Source: Alphaproteobacteria bacterium
GTDB taxonomy: Bacteria; Pseudomonadota; Alphaproteobacteria; UBA2136; JAPKEQ01
Length of the DNA stretch: 39,305 nucleotides
NCBI GenBank assembly: GCA_028821995.1
Contig: JAPKEQ010000006.1
Location: 1 to 39,305, forward strand
Reading direction: 5' to 3'
Below the pieces are notes generated by a model. That model had not been told where the DNA came from and ran no database searches. It saw only the letters and a list, made by a program, of their open reading frames with translations. The first letter of the stretch is position 1. Each line of letters begins with the position of its first letter. The position numbers and the translations under genes are program-made. Positions 8,487 to 15,122 of the stretch are shown piece after piece.

Positions 8487-8828
8487 TTAATATTCAATAT
8501 TGACTTCAAGCTTTTTGGCGCGGTGATAGGCCATAACCAGAAAATAGACGAAAATGCCAAGCATGATCATGCTCATTGTCATGGCAAACATAGCGAGACA
8601 AGCACCGAGTATTACCCCTTCTAAAGTAAGGGAAATCAGCGCTTTTGACTCTTTAGGTTGGTAGAAAGTGCCAGGCTCTGCACTGGGGGCTTTATAGAGT
8701 GCAACCATGCCAATGATGTATACCAGCAAAAATAAGAGGATATTGATCCCAGTAAGTAGCATGCCAACCACAGCGCATACGGCGATGTATTGCAAACTTT
8801 TGTGAAAGCTGAATGTGCGTTGTTTCAT
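8487..8828 (-). CDS. Small four-helix membrane protein, copy A of a tandem pair
   Basis: An unrecognised 113-residue inner-membrane protein. Hydrophobic stretches near 13-30, 31-46, 65-83 and 85-102 suggest four membrane segments, with a short charged tail ending VNIEY. The start at 8828 (MKQRTF) is chosen over longer in-frame options because GGAG sits 7 nt upstream. It is paralogous to the next gene upstream (8953-9297): both have LQYxxVxAVV in the first helix, a KALISLTLEG / KGLITLTVFG segment, and an acidic VNIEY / VDIEM end. It has its own promoter at 8875-8903 and its own terminator, so it is probably transcribed alone. No function can be assigned. Confidence 0.75.
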   Translation of the reverse strand: MKQRTFSFHKSLQYIAVCAVVGMLLTGINILLFLLVYIIGMVALYKAPSAEPGTFYQPKESKALISLTLEGVILGACLAMFAMTMSMIMLGIFVYFLVMAYHRAKKLEVNIEY

Positions 8829-8843
8829 AGGAGAACTCCATAA

Positions 8844-8903
8844 GGAAACGGAAAAGAAGATGATATTCATGGCCAATTTATGCAAAGCGGCTCTTTGGGT
8901 CAA
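8844..8903 (-). promoter_or_regulatory. Promoter and C/U-rich leader of membrane protein copy A
   Basis: Reading the minus strand: -35 TTGACC (8898-8903), 17 nt, -10 TAAATT (8875-8880), 12 nt, then the pyrimidine tract CATCTTCTTTTCCGTTTCC (8844-8862), followed by GGAG and the ATG. The layout matches the upstream regions of 9297 and 10266. Confidence 0.65.
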
Positions 8904-8907
8904 ATAA

Positions 8908-8934
8908 AAAAGCCTGCTTGTGCAGCAGGCTTTT
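8908..8934 (-). terminator. Terminator of membrane protein copy B
   Basis: A perfect 11-bp stem, AAAAGCCTGCT with AGCAGGCTTTT, has a 5-nt loop and lies 18 nt after the copy B stop. A T-rich run follows on the minus strand. Its core resembles the terminators at 8449-8477 and 9378-9407. Confidence 0.88.
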
Positions 8935-8952
8935 CTTGTGAAGCTTTTCAGG

Positions 8953-9297
8953 TCACATTTCAATATCGACAGGGTCCCGCTGCGCGCTCATGTAAATGAA
9001 CAAACAGGAGATACCAAAAAAAGCAAGGCTCAAAAAGTCACCGAACATAATGCCTCCCATCAAGTTCCGACCGCCCATACTGCCAAAAACGGTAAGGGTA
9101 ATCAGTCCTTTTGATTGCCAAGGTTTGACAGGGCCATGGCTTTCCTGCAAAAAGAAAATTGCATAAATCAAAAGGCCCAGCATGACCATTTGCAGCATGG
9201 CCATGATCGGCGCCATAATAAACATGAGGGCGATAGTTACAACAGCAACAACACCGGCATATTGCAGTTTTTGTTGAAAGTCCCAAGAAAATTTCAT
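8953..9297 (-). CDS. Small four-helix membrane protein, copy B of a tandem pair
   Basis: An unrecognised 114-residue membrane protein paralogous to the 8487-8828 product, with the same order: a charged N-terminus, LQYAGVVAVV opening the first helix, four hydrophobic segments, a KGLITLTVFG stretch in the middle and an acidic VDIEM end. The start at 9297 (MKFSWD) is taken because GGAG lies 7 nt upstream; a longer frame reaching 9378 has no such site. The spacers before the two genes also resemble each other, so the duplication included the promoter and terminator. It lies between nadK (upstream) and copy A and is flanked by terminators on both sides. Confidence 0.75.
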   Translation of the reverse strand: MKFSWDFQQKLQYAGVVAVVTIALMFIMAPIMAMLQMVMLGLLIYAIFFLQESHGPVKPWQSKGLITLTVFGSMGGRNLMGGIMFGDFLSLAFFGISCLFIYMSAQRDPVDIEM

Positions 9298-9310
9298 GAG
9301 AAGTCTCCGT

Positions 9311-9374
9311 GTAAGAAAAGGGAAGAGAGAAGTAAGTTCAGCCCCAACATAGGGAAATGCCTTGTGAAGGTCAA
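9311..9374 (-). promoter_or_regulatory. Promoter and C/U-rich leader of membrane protein copy B
   Basis: Minus strand: -35 TTGACC (9369-9374), 17 nt, -10 TATGTT (9346-9351), 12 nt, then the tract ACTTCTCTCTTCCCTTTTCT (9314-9333) and GGAG before the ATG. The -35 box directly follows the T-run of the nadK terminator. Confidence 0.65.
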
Positions 9375-9377
9375 ACA

Positions 9378-9407
9378 AAAAAGCCCGCTACAAATAGCGG
9401 GCTTTTT
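9378..9407 (-). terminator. Terminator of the first nadK
   Basis: A 13-bp perfect stem, AAAAAGCCCGCTA (9378-9390) with its complement (9395-9407), closes on CAAA. It ends 8 nt before the nadK stop codon in plus coordinates. The A/T flanks make it usable in both directions. Confidence 0.9.
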
Positions 9408-9414
9408 AAATCGC

Positions 9415-10266
9415 TTAAGTGAGCTTTTGCTGGTAACGCTCAAAATAGCTCATACGTTTGGTTTGTACGAGTTTAAAGTTATGCGGGCTACGCCGAATCA
9501 CCAGTGTTTCATTAGGCAGAAGTTTATCAAGTGGTGCTTTGCGCCCATCAAAGGATAGCAGCGCACGTTCTACGCCAACACGGTTGATGGTTGCAATGAC
9601 CTCCATATGGTAAGGCACGACCAATGGGCGCGCTGCCCGAGACTGGGTGCAAATGGGTGTAAGTGACAGGGTTTCTTGCGATGGATGCATCACAGGGCCA
9701 GCCGCGGAACGGTTGTAGCCAGTTGAGCCTGTAGGAGATGAAAAAAGCATGCCATCCCCTTGGCAATCCTTGAATACCTGCTCCCCGCCAACAGTTACGT
9801 CAATATCCACTGGTGGGTCATGCGGGTGCCGGTTAATCACCACTTCATTTACAAAGGGGAAAGTCTCATAGCCTGCAGCAGTTGCCAAAAAGTAGGGGCG
9901 CTCTTCAATGTGGTAGTTACCTTCAAGCACTTCGCAAAGGGTTGCGAAGGTATCATCGCTGTTGGTATCTGTTAAAAAGCCAACAGTGCCAAAGTTTACC
10001 CCTAGAATAGGAATGTCTTTTTGATACAGCGCATAAGCTCCATGCAAAAAAGATCCGTCACCGCCTAGCACCACAGCAAGAGTGCTTTGCTCTTCCAGCA
10101 TATTAACGGGCCTTGTAGGAAAGGGCGGTCTATTGGGGCCAAAGTGATTACACACAACAACGTTTACACCGCGCACGTGAGCAATATGACTGATTTCTTC
10201 AAATACAGGGTGATCGAAGGTCATGCTTGGATGCATGAACAGAGCTAAGGTTTGGAACGCGTACAT
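9415..10266 (-). CDS. nadK: NAD kinase, divergent copy 1
   Basis: ATP-NAD kinase family, which makes NADP in the cytoplasm; 283 residues. The family motifs are present: GGDGSFL (68-74, general base D70), the NE pair in FVNEVVINR, and SSPTGSTGYNRSAAGPVMHP in place of the usual TPTGSTAYSLSxGGPIV. The last motif therefore departs from consensus at several positions (AY to GY, S to N, GGPIV to AGPVM). A second, more canonical NAD kinase lies at 15122-15970. The start at 10266 has AGGAGG 5 nt upstream. The gene has its own promoter and terminator. It is probably active, though altered substrate preference is possible. Confidence 0.88.
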   Translation of the reverse strand: MYAFQTLALFMHPSMTFDHPVFEEISHIAHVRGVNVVVCNHFGPNRPPFPTRPVNMLEEQSTLAVVLGGDGSFLHGAYALYQKDIPILGVNFGTVGFLTDTNSDDTFATLCEVLEGNYHIEERPYFLATAAGYETFPFVNEVVINRHPHDPPVDIDVTVGGEQVFKDCQGDGMLFSSPTGSTGYNRSAAGPVMHPSQETLSLTPICTQSRAARPLVVPYHMEVIATINRVGVERALLSFDGRKAPLDKLLPNETLVIRRSPHNFKLVQTKRMSYFERYQQKLT

Positions 10267-10277
10267 GTGCGCCTCCT

Positions 10278-10341
10278 GTAAAAAAGGGAAGTAGAAGTTA
10301 GGAATACCTTATTATGTATACAGAGGTTGTGGTTCTGTCAA
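10278..10341 (-). promoter_or_regulatory. Promoter and C/U-rich leader of nadK copy 1
   Basis: Minus strand: consensus -35 TTGACA (10336-10341), 17 nt, -10 TACATA (10313-10318), 14 nt, then ACTTCTACTTCCCTTTTTTA (10279-10298) and AGGAGG before the ATG. The -35 box overlaps the stop codon of the upstream flippase gene. Confidence 0.7.
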
Positions 10342-11591
10342 GATTTACGTGTGAGGCGGTACTTGCTTTTAAGCGGAATAGCAATACCCACAAGCATGTA
10401 ACACAGGTGAGCTACAGCAAAGCCTGCTACAAGGGCAAGGTTTGGATAAAATGGCTTAAGGGCATAGAAGGCGGCAAAGTAAAACAGCACAATTAGGCAC
10501 TGGAGAATAAAGAACATCTGCGTGCGGCCAATGTAAATGTAAAAGAAGCGCAAGAAGTCTCCCACCAAAAAGATAGGTAGCGTGGCGCAGAGAATGTAAA
10601 AGTTTATGTCACGGAGCTCAATACCAAAGAGAAGCAAGTCAAACTGAGCAACGCCAATCACAAACACGGCAGCTACAAGGCCAATGGCATAAAATAGCGG
10701 TGGTACAGCCATAATGCGCATATCAAAGTCTTTTAGCTTTTTGGGGTTTCTATGTTTAATACGTGTCAGCACATACTGGCTTACAGGCGTGGATATCATC
10801 TGACAGGCCTGTACAAGCATCATAGAGATCGTAAGTTTTGCAATGGCTGTTCCTGGGGCCAAAATAGGAGCCATAAGAATAGGGGCGCGCATAAGGAAGC
10901 TTGAAAGCAAAAAACTAAGCCCCGCAAAAAAGACGCTTTGAAACTGTTTGTAGAGGTCGCCTAGATTAAAGTTAAACTGAATAGGCTTAAGGCGGTGGAA
11001 AATATAAGCCGAGATAGCAAGGCGAATAAGTGTTGGCGCAGACATAGCAAGCGCAATGTGGTTCAGCGTTTTTACATCATATATAATCATCACAAGCAGA
11101 ACCGAGAGCATTGTAATAAAGGCTTCTGCCACGCGCAGAGATGTTTCAAGCAGTTCATGCTTTCTGCCGCGCAACATATGCATAAAAGGATCAGCAAGAG
11201 AAGGGTTGGCTGCAAATAGCGCCAGCGCCATACCAAAACCAAAGAGCTCAGGGCTCAGATTACCTGCAATATGTGTAAATAGAATAAAGGAAATAAAGCA
11301 AGTGATACCAAATATCACCCGGTAACCCAGTACCGTTGCAATGTTTTTATCCTTCTTGAAATATTTATCCTCAGAGGCATGAATGGTGAGTGTTGTGTGC
11401 AGACCAAAATCGCTTACAGAGTTAAAGAAAATAGCGACTGAGTAAAAGTAGAAGAACGTATTAATAGCAGGAACACCAGCAAGGTAATGACTAATCATTG
11501 CAATGGTTGCAAAGCGCAAAATCGTCATCAGGGCATTATTGGAGAGAACCAAAAAGACCCTTTTGAGATGTTTAACTGGCAAATTAATCAT
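10338..11591 (-). CDS. Wzx/MATE-superfamily polysaccharide or lipid flippase-like protein
   Basis: A polytopic inner-membrane protein of 417 residues with roughly 12 hydrophobic segments in the pattern of the polysaccharide-transport (Wzx/MOP) family. The N-terminal NNALMTILRFATIAMISHYL helix and paired basic/aromatic loops such as MLRGRKHELLETSLRVAEA are typical. This family flips undecaprenyl-linked oligosaccharides or similar lipids, but the substrate is not visible, and no glycosyltransferase genes lie nearby. The tail is basic (KSKYRLTRKS). It lies 38 nt downstream of the OmpA-like lipoprotein gene on the same strand and may be co-transcribed with it. AGGAA lies 11 nt before the ATG, a loose spacing. 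Confidence 0.75.
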   Translation of the reverse strand: MINLPVKHLKRVFLVLSNNALMTILRFATIAMISHYLAGVPAINTFFYFYSVAIFFNSVSDFGLHTTLTIHASEDKYFKKDKNIATVLGYRVIFGITCFISFILFTHIAGNLSPELFGFGMALALFAANPSLADPFMHMLRGRKHELLETSLRVAEAFITMLSVLLVMIIYDVKTLNHIALAMSAPTLIRLAISAYIFHRLKPIQFNFNLGDLYKQFQSVFFAGLSFLLSSFLMRAPILMAPILAPGTAIAKLTISMMLVQACQMISTPVSQYVLTRIKHRNPKKLKDFDMRIMAVPPLFYAIGLVAAVFVIGVAQFDLLLFGIELRDINFYILCATLPIFLVGDFLRFFYIYIGRTQMFFILQCLIVLFYFAAFYALKPFYPNLALVAGFAVAHLCYMLVGIAIPLKSKYRLTRKS

Positions 11592-11612
11592 AAGTGCAAG
11601 TGTTCCTATTGC

Positions 11613-11633
11613 TTAATCCCTAAGCGGGATTAA
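11613..11633. other. Hairpin over the stop codon of the OmpA-like gene
   Basis: TTAATCCC and GGGATTAA form a perfect 8-bp stem with a 5-nt loop across the stop codon. No T-run follows in either direction, so it is more likely a processing or stability element between two co-directional genes than a terminator. Confidence 0.4.
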
Positions 11634-12298
11634 AAGCCGTCTCTAAGTGGTGCAATCAGAATTTCAACACGGCGGTTCTCTGCACGCCCTGCATCTGTTT
11701 CATTGCTCGCTACAGGAAGGCGCTCACCCATGCCGCGTACAACAAGGCGGTTACTGAGTACGCCATCGCCCATCATAATATCTGTTACAGCCTGTGCGCG
11801 GCGCAATGAAAGCGCTTCGTTATATGTTTCGCTACCTCTGCTGTCTGTGTGGCCAATAACATCCACATATGTGCTTGGGTAGCCGTTTAAGACATCTGAA
11901 ATGTTACGAATCACGCCATAAAAATCTGGCTTCACTTGTGCTTTGTTAAAGTCAAAGGTAATGCTGTTTGGCATATTAAGGAGAATATTATCGCCCTGAC
12001 GCTCAACTTCTACGCCTGTACCTTGAAGTCGCTGGTTAAGCAGCGCTTCTTGCTGTTCCATGTAATTACCAATTACACCGCCAGCAAGGGCACCAATACC
12101 TGCACCAATGAGCGCGTTTTTGCGTTTGTTGCCTGAATTTTCTGCGCTAATAGCTCCGCCTAGACCGCCAAGCGCCGCACCAAGTACTGCGCCAATAACA
12201 GCGCTATTGTTTTCATTCGTTTGCCCGTTTGGATGCGTGCCTGTTGTTGTACAGCCAATAAGAAGTGCGCAAAGCGCGAGAGATAAATAAGGTTTCAT
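11630..12298 (-). CDS. OmpA-family outer-membrane lipoprotein with glycine zipper (YiaD-like)
   Basis: A 222-residue predicted lipoprotein. The start at 12298 puts a lipobox (L13-I14-G15-C16) behind a short hydrophobic signal; an in-frame start at 12361 would bury the signal in an unusual extension. After the Cys come a glycine-zipper region with GAVLGAALGGLGGAIS and GIGALAGGVIG, and then a C-terminal OmpA domain. That domain carries the peptidoglycan-binding signature VIGHTDSRGSETYNEALSLR and the closing NRRVEI. It probably anchors the outer membrane to the cell wall. No strong ribosome site is visible. The gene is transcribed away from the amidohydrolase at 12411. Confidence 0.87.
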   Translation of the reverse strand: MKPYLSLALCALLIGCTTTGTHPNGQTNENNSAVIGAVLGAALGGLGGAISAENSGNKRKNALIGAGIGALAGGVIGNYMEQQEALLNQRLQGTGVEVERQGDNILLNMPNSITFDFNKAQVKPDFYGVIRNISDVLNGYPSTYVDVIGHTDSRGSETYNEALSLRRAQAVTDIMMGDGVLSNRLVVRGMGERLPVASNETDAGRAENRRVEILIAPLRDGF

Positions 12299-12354
12299 AA
12301 AGTGTGCTTTTAATTGTTTATAAACTAGGGGTAGTTTTGGGATGATGAGCTCAT

Positions 12355-12383
12355 TTGTCAACCCTTTAAAATAGGCGTATATT
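12355..12383 (+). promoter_or_regulatory. Sigma70-type promoter of the N-formylglutamate amidohydrolase-like gene
   Basis: -35 TTGTCA (12355-12360), 17-nt spacer, -10 TATATT (12378-12383). The predicted start site near 12390 leaves a leader of about 20 nt before the ATG. Confidence 0.65.
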
Positions 12384-12410
12384 AAGATTATTAAAAGAAA
12401 GAGCAGTCCA

Positions 12411-13325
12411 ATGAAACATCCTTACATATTACATACGCCAAAGGGCGAGGGCGCACCTATATTTTTTGATAGCCCCCATAGTGGTAAAATTTACCCAGAT
12501 ACATTTGAGCACAAACCAGCCATGCACGTTATGCGTACTTTGGAAGATATGTATGTGGAAGAGCTCTTTGGTGCAGTGCCATCACTTGGCGCAGGGTTTT
12601 TAGAAGCTACTTTTCCGCGCAATTTTATTGATTTAAATCGTCAGCTTTCAGACCTTGATCCTTCAATGGTAGAGGACGGATGGGTTTATGTGCCAGCGAT
12701 AGATAGCAGATATGCGCGCACAGGCAAGGGCCTTATCTGGAAAGAAGCCTACAGCCATGGCGCAATATATAAAGGGCTTCTCAGTAAAGATGACGTGGAA
12801 GACCGCATTGAAAACTATTACAAGCCATACCACAAGGTGCTTAAAGAGCAAATTGATGATCTGCATATGAAGCATGGTGTGGCGTATCATATCAACTGTC
12901 ATTCTATGCCAGGTATAAGCAGCGGCGGAGAGCTTGATGAGAAAGGCGCTAAGAGGCCTGATGTTGTGGTGAGTGACCGTTTTGGTCAAACAGCTGACCC
13001 TATCTTTACAAAGTTCATTATGCATGCCTTTCAGGACCATGGGCTGAGCGTTAAAGAGAATGACCCTTACCAAGGCGGCGAGATTGTTGCAGGGTATGGT
13101 AAGCCTGATATGAATATCCACAGTGTACAAATTGAGCTAAACCGTGACCTTTATATGGACCATCAAACGCTAGAAAAAACAGATGGCTTTGAGACCCTCC
13201 AGGTGATTGTAAGCGATGTATGCCGTCAAATTTGTGAATATGCCAAAGGGACAGTTCCTGCAAAGGTGCTACCAAAAGGCTTGAAGGATCGTAGAAGGAG
13301 TGGTATACAGGCGGAATCACTCTAA
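12411..13325 (+). CDS. N-formylglutamate amidohydrolase family protein
   Basis: A cytoplasmic metal-dependent amidohydrolase-like enzyme of 304 residues. Family segments include FDSPHSGKIYP near the N-terminus, ATFPRNFIDLNRQLSDLDP, YHINCHSMPGIS (likely metal or catalytic His) and VQIELNRDLYMD. The family hydrolyses N-formyl-L-glutamate at the end of one histidine-degradation route, but homologues are often found outside hut operons. No hut genes are present here, so the true substrate is open. The weak ribosome site AAAGAG precedes the ATG. The end of the gene contains the promoter of the next one. Confidence 0.88.
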   Translation: MKHPYILHTPKGEGAPIFFDSPHSGKIYPDTFEHKPAMHVMRTLEDMYVEELFGAVPSLGAGFLEATFPRNFIDLNRQLSDLDPSMVEDGWVYVPAIDSRYARTGKGLIWKEAYSHGAIYKGLLSKDDVEDRIENYYKPYHKVLKEQIDDLHMKHGVAYHINCHSMPGISSGGELDEKGAKRPDVVVSDRFGQTADPIFTKFIMHAFQDHGLSVKENDPYQGGEIVAGYGKPDMNIHSVQIELNRDLYMDHQTLEKTDGFETLQVIVSDVCRQICEYAKGTVPAKVLPKGLKDRRRSGIQAESL

Positions 13326-13342
13326 CTTCTTTTCCTTTTTTA
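13281..13342 (+). promoter_or_regulatory. Promoter and C/U-rich leader of the Nudix-like gene
   Basis: -35 TTGAAG (13281-13286), 17 nt, -10 TATACA (13304-13309), then the tract ACTTCTTTTCCTTTTTTA (13325-13342) and GGAG (13345-13348). The promoter lies within the 3' end of the upstream coding sequence. The tract nearly matches the one before nadK copy 1. Confidence 0.65.
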
Positions 13343-13352
13343 TTGGAGATTC

Positions 13353-14006
13353 ATGATGAATGAACAGCAAATGCAAGCCCGTATTGCGGAGCTTGAGGCC
13401 GAGAATGAACGCCTGAAAAACCCAAAGTTTCCAAAAGCTGCAACTGGCTGCGGCGCATTGATTCACTTTCGTGATGCTTCGGGCATTCAGCATATTTTAT
13501 TCTCAAAGCGTGGCACTGAGCATGGCACAGGCTGGGGAATTTCCGGCGGTGGATTTTTTGAAATTTCTAAGGCAAAACCCTATAAGGGCGGCGAAGAAGT
13601 ACTGCGCCACTGGAAAGAATGCTACCGCGAGCTTTGCGAAGAGTTCCGCGATGCTGGCACGACCGAAGACAAAAATGACACCTTTGAACAGGTTATGGCC
13701 AAAGCCAGTCTCTTTACACGGCTTGTACCTCTACACATGTTTGAATGTTATGCTAAGGAAATTGATAGCTTTGTCATTCAAACACCAGATGATCCCTTTA
13801 ATGATTATCATGACTGTAACTTCTACTCTTATGAAGTTTCAGCAGACGTAGCGGCGCAGATCATGGTCATTCAAGGCAATGATGAGCGACCTGAGACTGC
13901 GGCTGTTCCTGTCACAGCAGGTAACGTTCATGAGGTTATTGATGGACTGTTTCACAAACATGAAGCAGAACCTATTTTGCGTCTTGTGAAAGCACTGAGC
14001 GCTTAA
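13353..14006 (+). CDS. Nudix-hydrolase-like protein with an atypical Nudix box
   Basis: A cytoplasmic protein of 217 residues. Residues 1-24 form a short charged coiled coil. The next stretch follows the Nudix fold (GALIHFRDASGIQHILFSKR, GWGISGGGFFE). The Nudix box is recognisable but unusual: the glycines G65-G67 and E70 are separated by an insertion from R92-E93-L94-C95-E96-E97, and the box continues F98-R99 where the family normally has x-G. The REL-EE metal-binding core is intact, so hydrolysis of a nucleoside-diphosphate-linked substrate is plausible. Tandem ATGs lie at 13353 and 13356; GGAG is 4 and 7 nt away, so the second may be the true start. Confidence 0.7.
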   Translation: MMNEQQMQARIAELEAENERLKNPKFPKAATGCGALIHFRDASGIQHILFSKRGTEHGTGWGISGGGFFEISKAKPYKGGEEVLRHWKECYRELCEEFRDAGTTEDKNDTFEQVMAKASLFTRLVPLHMFECYAKEIDSFVIQTPDDPFNDYHDCNFYSYEVSADVAAQIMVIQGNDERPETAAVPVTAGNVHEVIDGLFHKHEAEPILRLVKALSA

Positions 14007-14018
14007 ATATAAATCGAT

Positions 14019-14049
14019 AAAAAGCCCTGCTGTAAAAGTGGGGCTTTTT
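14019..14049 (+). terminator. Terminator of the Nudix-like gene
   Basis: AAAAAGCCC (14019-14027) pairs with GGGCTTTTT (14041-14049) across a 13-nt loop. It lies 12 nt after the stop codon and ends in five Ts. Confidence 0.82.
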
Positions 14050-14053
14050 GCTT

Positions 14054-14059
14054 TATAAT
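14054..14059 (+). promoter_or_regulatory. Consensus -10 box giving a probable leaderless start
   Basis: A perfect TATAAT ends 6 nt before the ATG at 14066, and no ribosome site lies between. The -35 region (TGTAAA, 14031-14036) is weak and sits in the loop of the preceding terminator. Confidence 0.5.
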
Positions 14060-14065
14060 AATCTT

Positions 14066-14671
14066 ATGAAAGAAAACCCATCCATTTTAGCCGAGCTAAG
14101 AGATCTTATTTCTGAGGTTTCAAATTGCCTTAAAGAAGATGATCATGAAACAGCAATTGCCTTTGTTGAGCAGTTTATTTTGCTAGAAAGCGATGGTGCT
14201 TTTAGTGCACAAAGCAAGGTATTAAGCAGCCCTGTATGGGATGTAAGTGCGCCAAGCGATTCTCTTTCAGCAGATAAAGTTTCAGAGCGCGCGCGCATGA
14301 AAGCATATACTGACCCTGATTTTGGGGCAGGGGCTGTAATGATGCTTATGGCCAATACCGGAGCCTCGCTAAAAGAAAGCCCTGCCGCAATTATGGCATA
14401 TCTGGAAGTAGGAAACTTCCTGACGGTTCGTAAAGATGAAAAGGTTTTACATGTTGCGCTCCATACTTCTTCAGAGACGCTTCGCGGCGGTGCAAACGCA
14501 ACGGTCAGTGTAGGGCTTACCCTTTCAGAAAAGCACCATGGTGAACTTATTTCGCTTCCGTCTGAGCCATTCATGGCGATGGTTACAGCTGAGTGGATCG
14601 CCATTATTCCAGCAGAGAAAGAACGCTTTAGCCTTAAGACCTTTGATGGCGGCCAATTGATTGAATATTAA
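14066..14671 (+). CDS. Hypothetical protein, 201 residues
   Basis: I do not recognise this protein. It is soluble, acidic and without a signal peptide. The N-terminal third is helical (ILAELRDLISEVSNCLKEDD) and is followed by a small-residue-rich segment, FGAGAVMMLMANTGASLKES. The C-terminal half, with alternating hydrophobic and polar stretches, looks like a beta-rich domain. The ATG at 14066 is used because an upstream in-frame TTG (14048) lies inside the T-run of the previous terminator. A TATAAT box lies 6 nt before this ATG, so the mRNA is probably leaderless. Confidence 0.65.
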   Translation: MKENPSILAELRDLISEVSNCLKEDDHETAIAFVEQFILLESDGAFSAQSKVLSSPVWDVSAPSDSLSADKVSERARMKAYTDPDFGAGAVMMLMANTGASLKESPAAIMAYLEVGNFLTVRKDEKVLHVALHTSSETLRGGANATVSVGLTLSEKHHGELISLPSEPFMAMVTAEWIAIIPAEKERFSLKTFDGGQLIEY

Positions 14672-14697
14672 TTCTTTTCTTGATCTTGATGTATACA

Positions 14698-14760
14698 TTG
14701 ACGGTTATGTTTAGCTAGGATAAAACCAATTTGATTTATATATCTATCTCCCTTTTTTCT
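14698..14760 (+). promoter_or_regulatory. Promoter and pyrimidine-rich leader of a small orphan gene
   Basis: -35 TTGACG (14698-14703), 17 nt, -10 TAAAAC (14721-14726), followed by CTATCTCCCTTTTTTCT (14744-14760) and AAGGA before the ATG at 14782. The -10 box is a poor match, so this is the weakest of the group. Confidence 0.45.
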
Positions 14761-14781
14761 TAATCCTGAAAGGATATTTCT

Positions 14782-15084
14782 ATGCAACCTAGTTTTGGTG
14801 CCGTTCGTAACGGCGATACTATCACTTTTACTGCCAGCTATATGGCGCCTGCAACCAACTATAGCTTTGTTATTGAACAATGCTTCTTGGAAATTCCTGT
14901 ACCAGAAAACACATGTTTACTTGATGTGAAAATTGACGGTGGTAATGGTATTGGCGGCTGCGCTATGACACATATCAATGGAGAATTTGAAATTGATGAT
15001 CCCAGTGGCTTGATTACCAAGGTCAAATTTAACTTCCAGGGGGATTGGCTTACGGTTGACGTTGTGACCCGCTGCGCAACCTGA
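14782..15084 (+). CDS. Hypothetical protein, 100 residues
   Basis: An unrecognised small soluble protein with no signal peptide or membrane segment. Its alternating pattern (DTITFTASYM, YSFVIEQCFLEIPV, KVKFNFQGDWLTVDVVTRC) suggests a mostly beta fold, and it carries four cysteines (residues 34, 45, 55 and 98). AAGGA lies 8 nt before the ATG. It has its own promoter region and a strong terminator directly after the stop. Confidence 0.65.
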   Translation: MQPSFGAVRNGDTITFTASYMAPATNYSFVIEQCFLEIPVPENTCLLDVKIDGGNGIGGCAMTHINGEFEIDDPSGLITKVKFNFQGDWLTVDVVTRCAT

Positions 15085-15091
15085 ATAATCG

Positions 15092-15122
15092 AAAAAAGAC
15101 CCGCAAACCGCGGGTCTTTTTT
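15092..15122. terminator. Bidirectional terminator between convergent genes
   Basis: A perfect 13-bp stem, AAAAAAGACCCGC (15092-15104) with its complement (15110-15122), around AAACC. The A and T runs at each end let it serve the orphan gene on the plus strand and nadK copy 2 on the minus strand. It touches the nadK stop codon. Confidence 0.92.

Noticed and set aside
9115-9558. Long plus-strand frame opposite membrane protein copy B and nadK
   Set aside because: It is antisense to supported genes, passes through a terminator stem and has no plausible start site.
11613-11633. Hairpin considered as a terminator for the OmpA-like gene
   Set aside because: No T-run follows in either direction; kept only as a hairpin.
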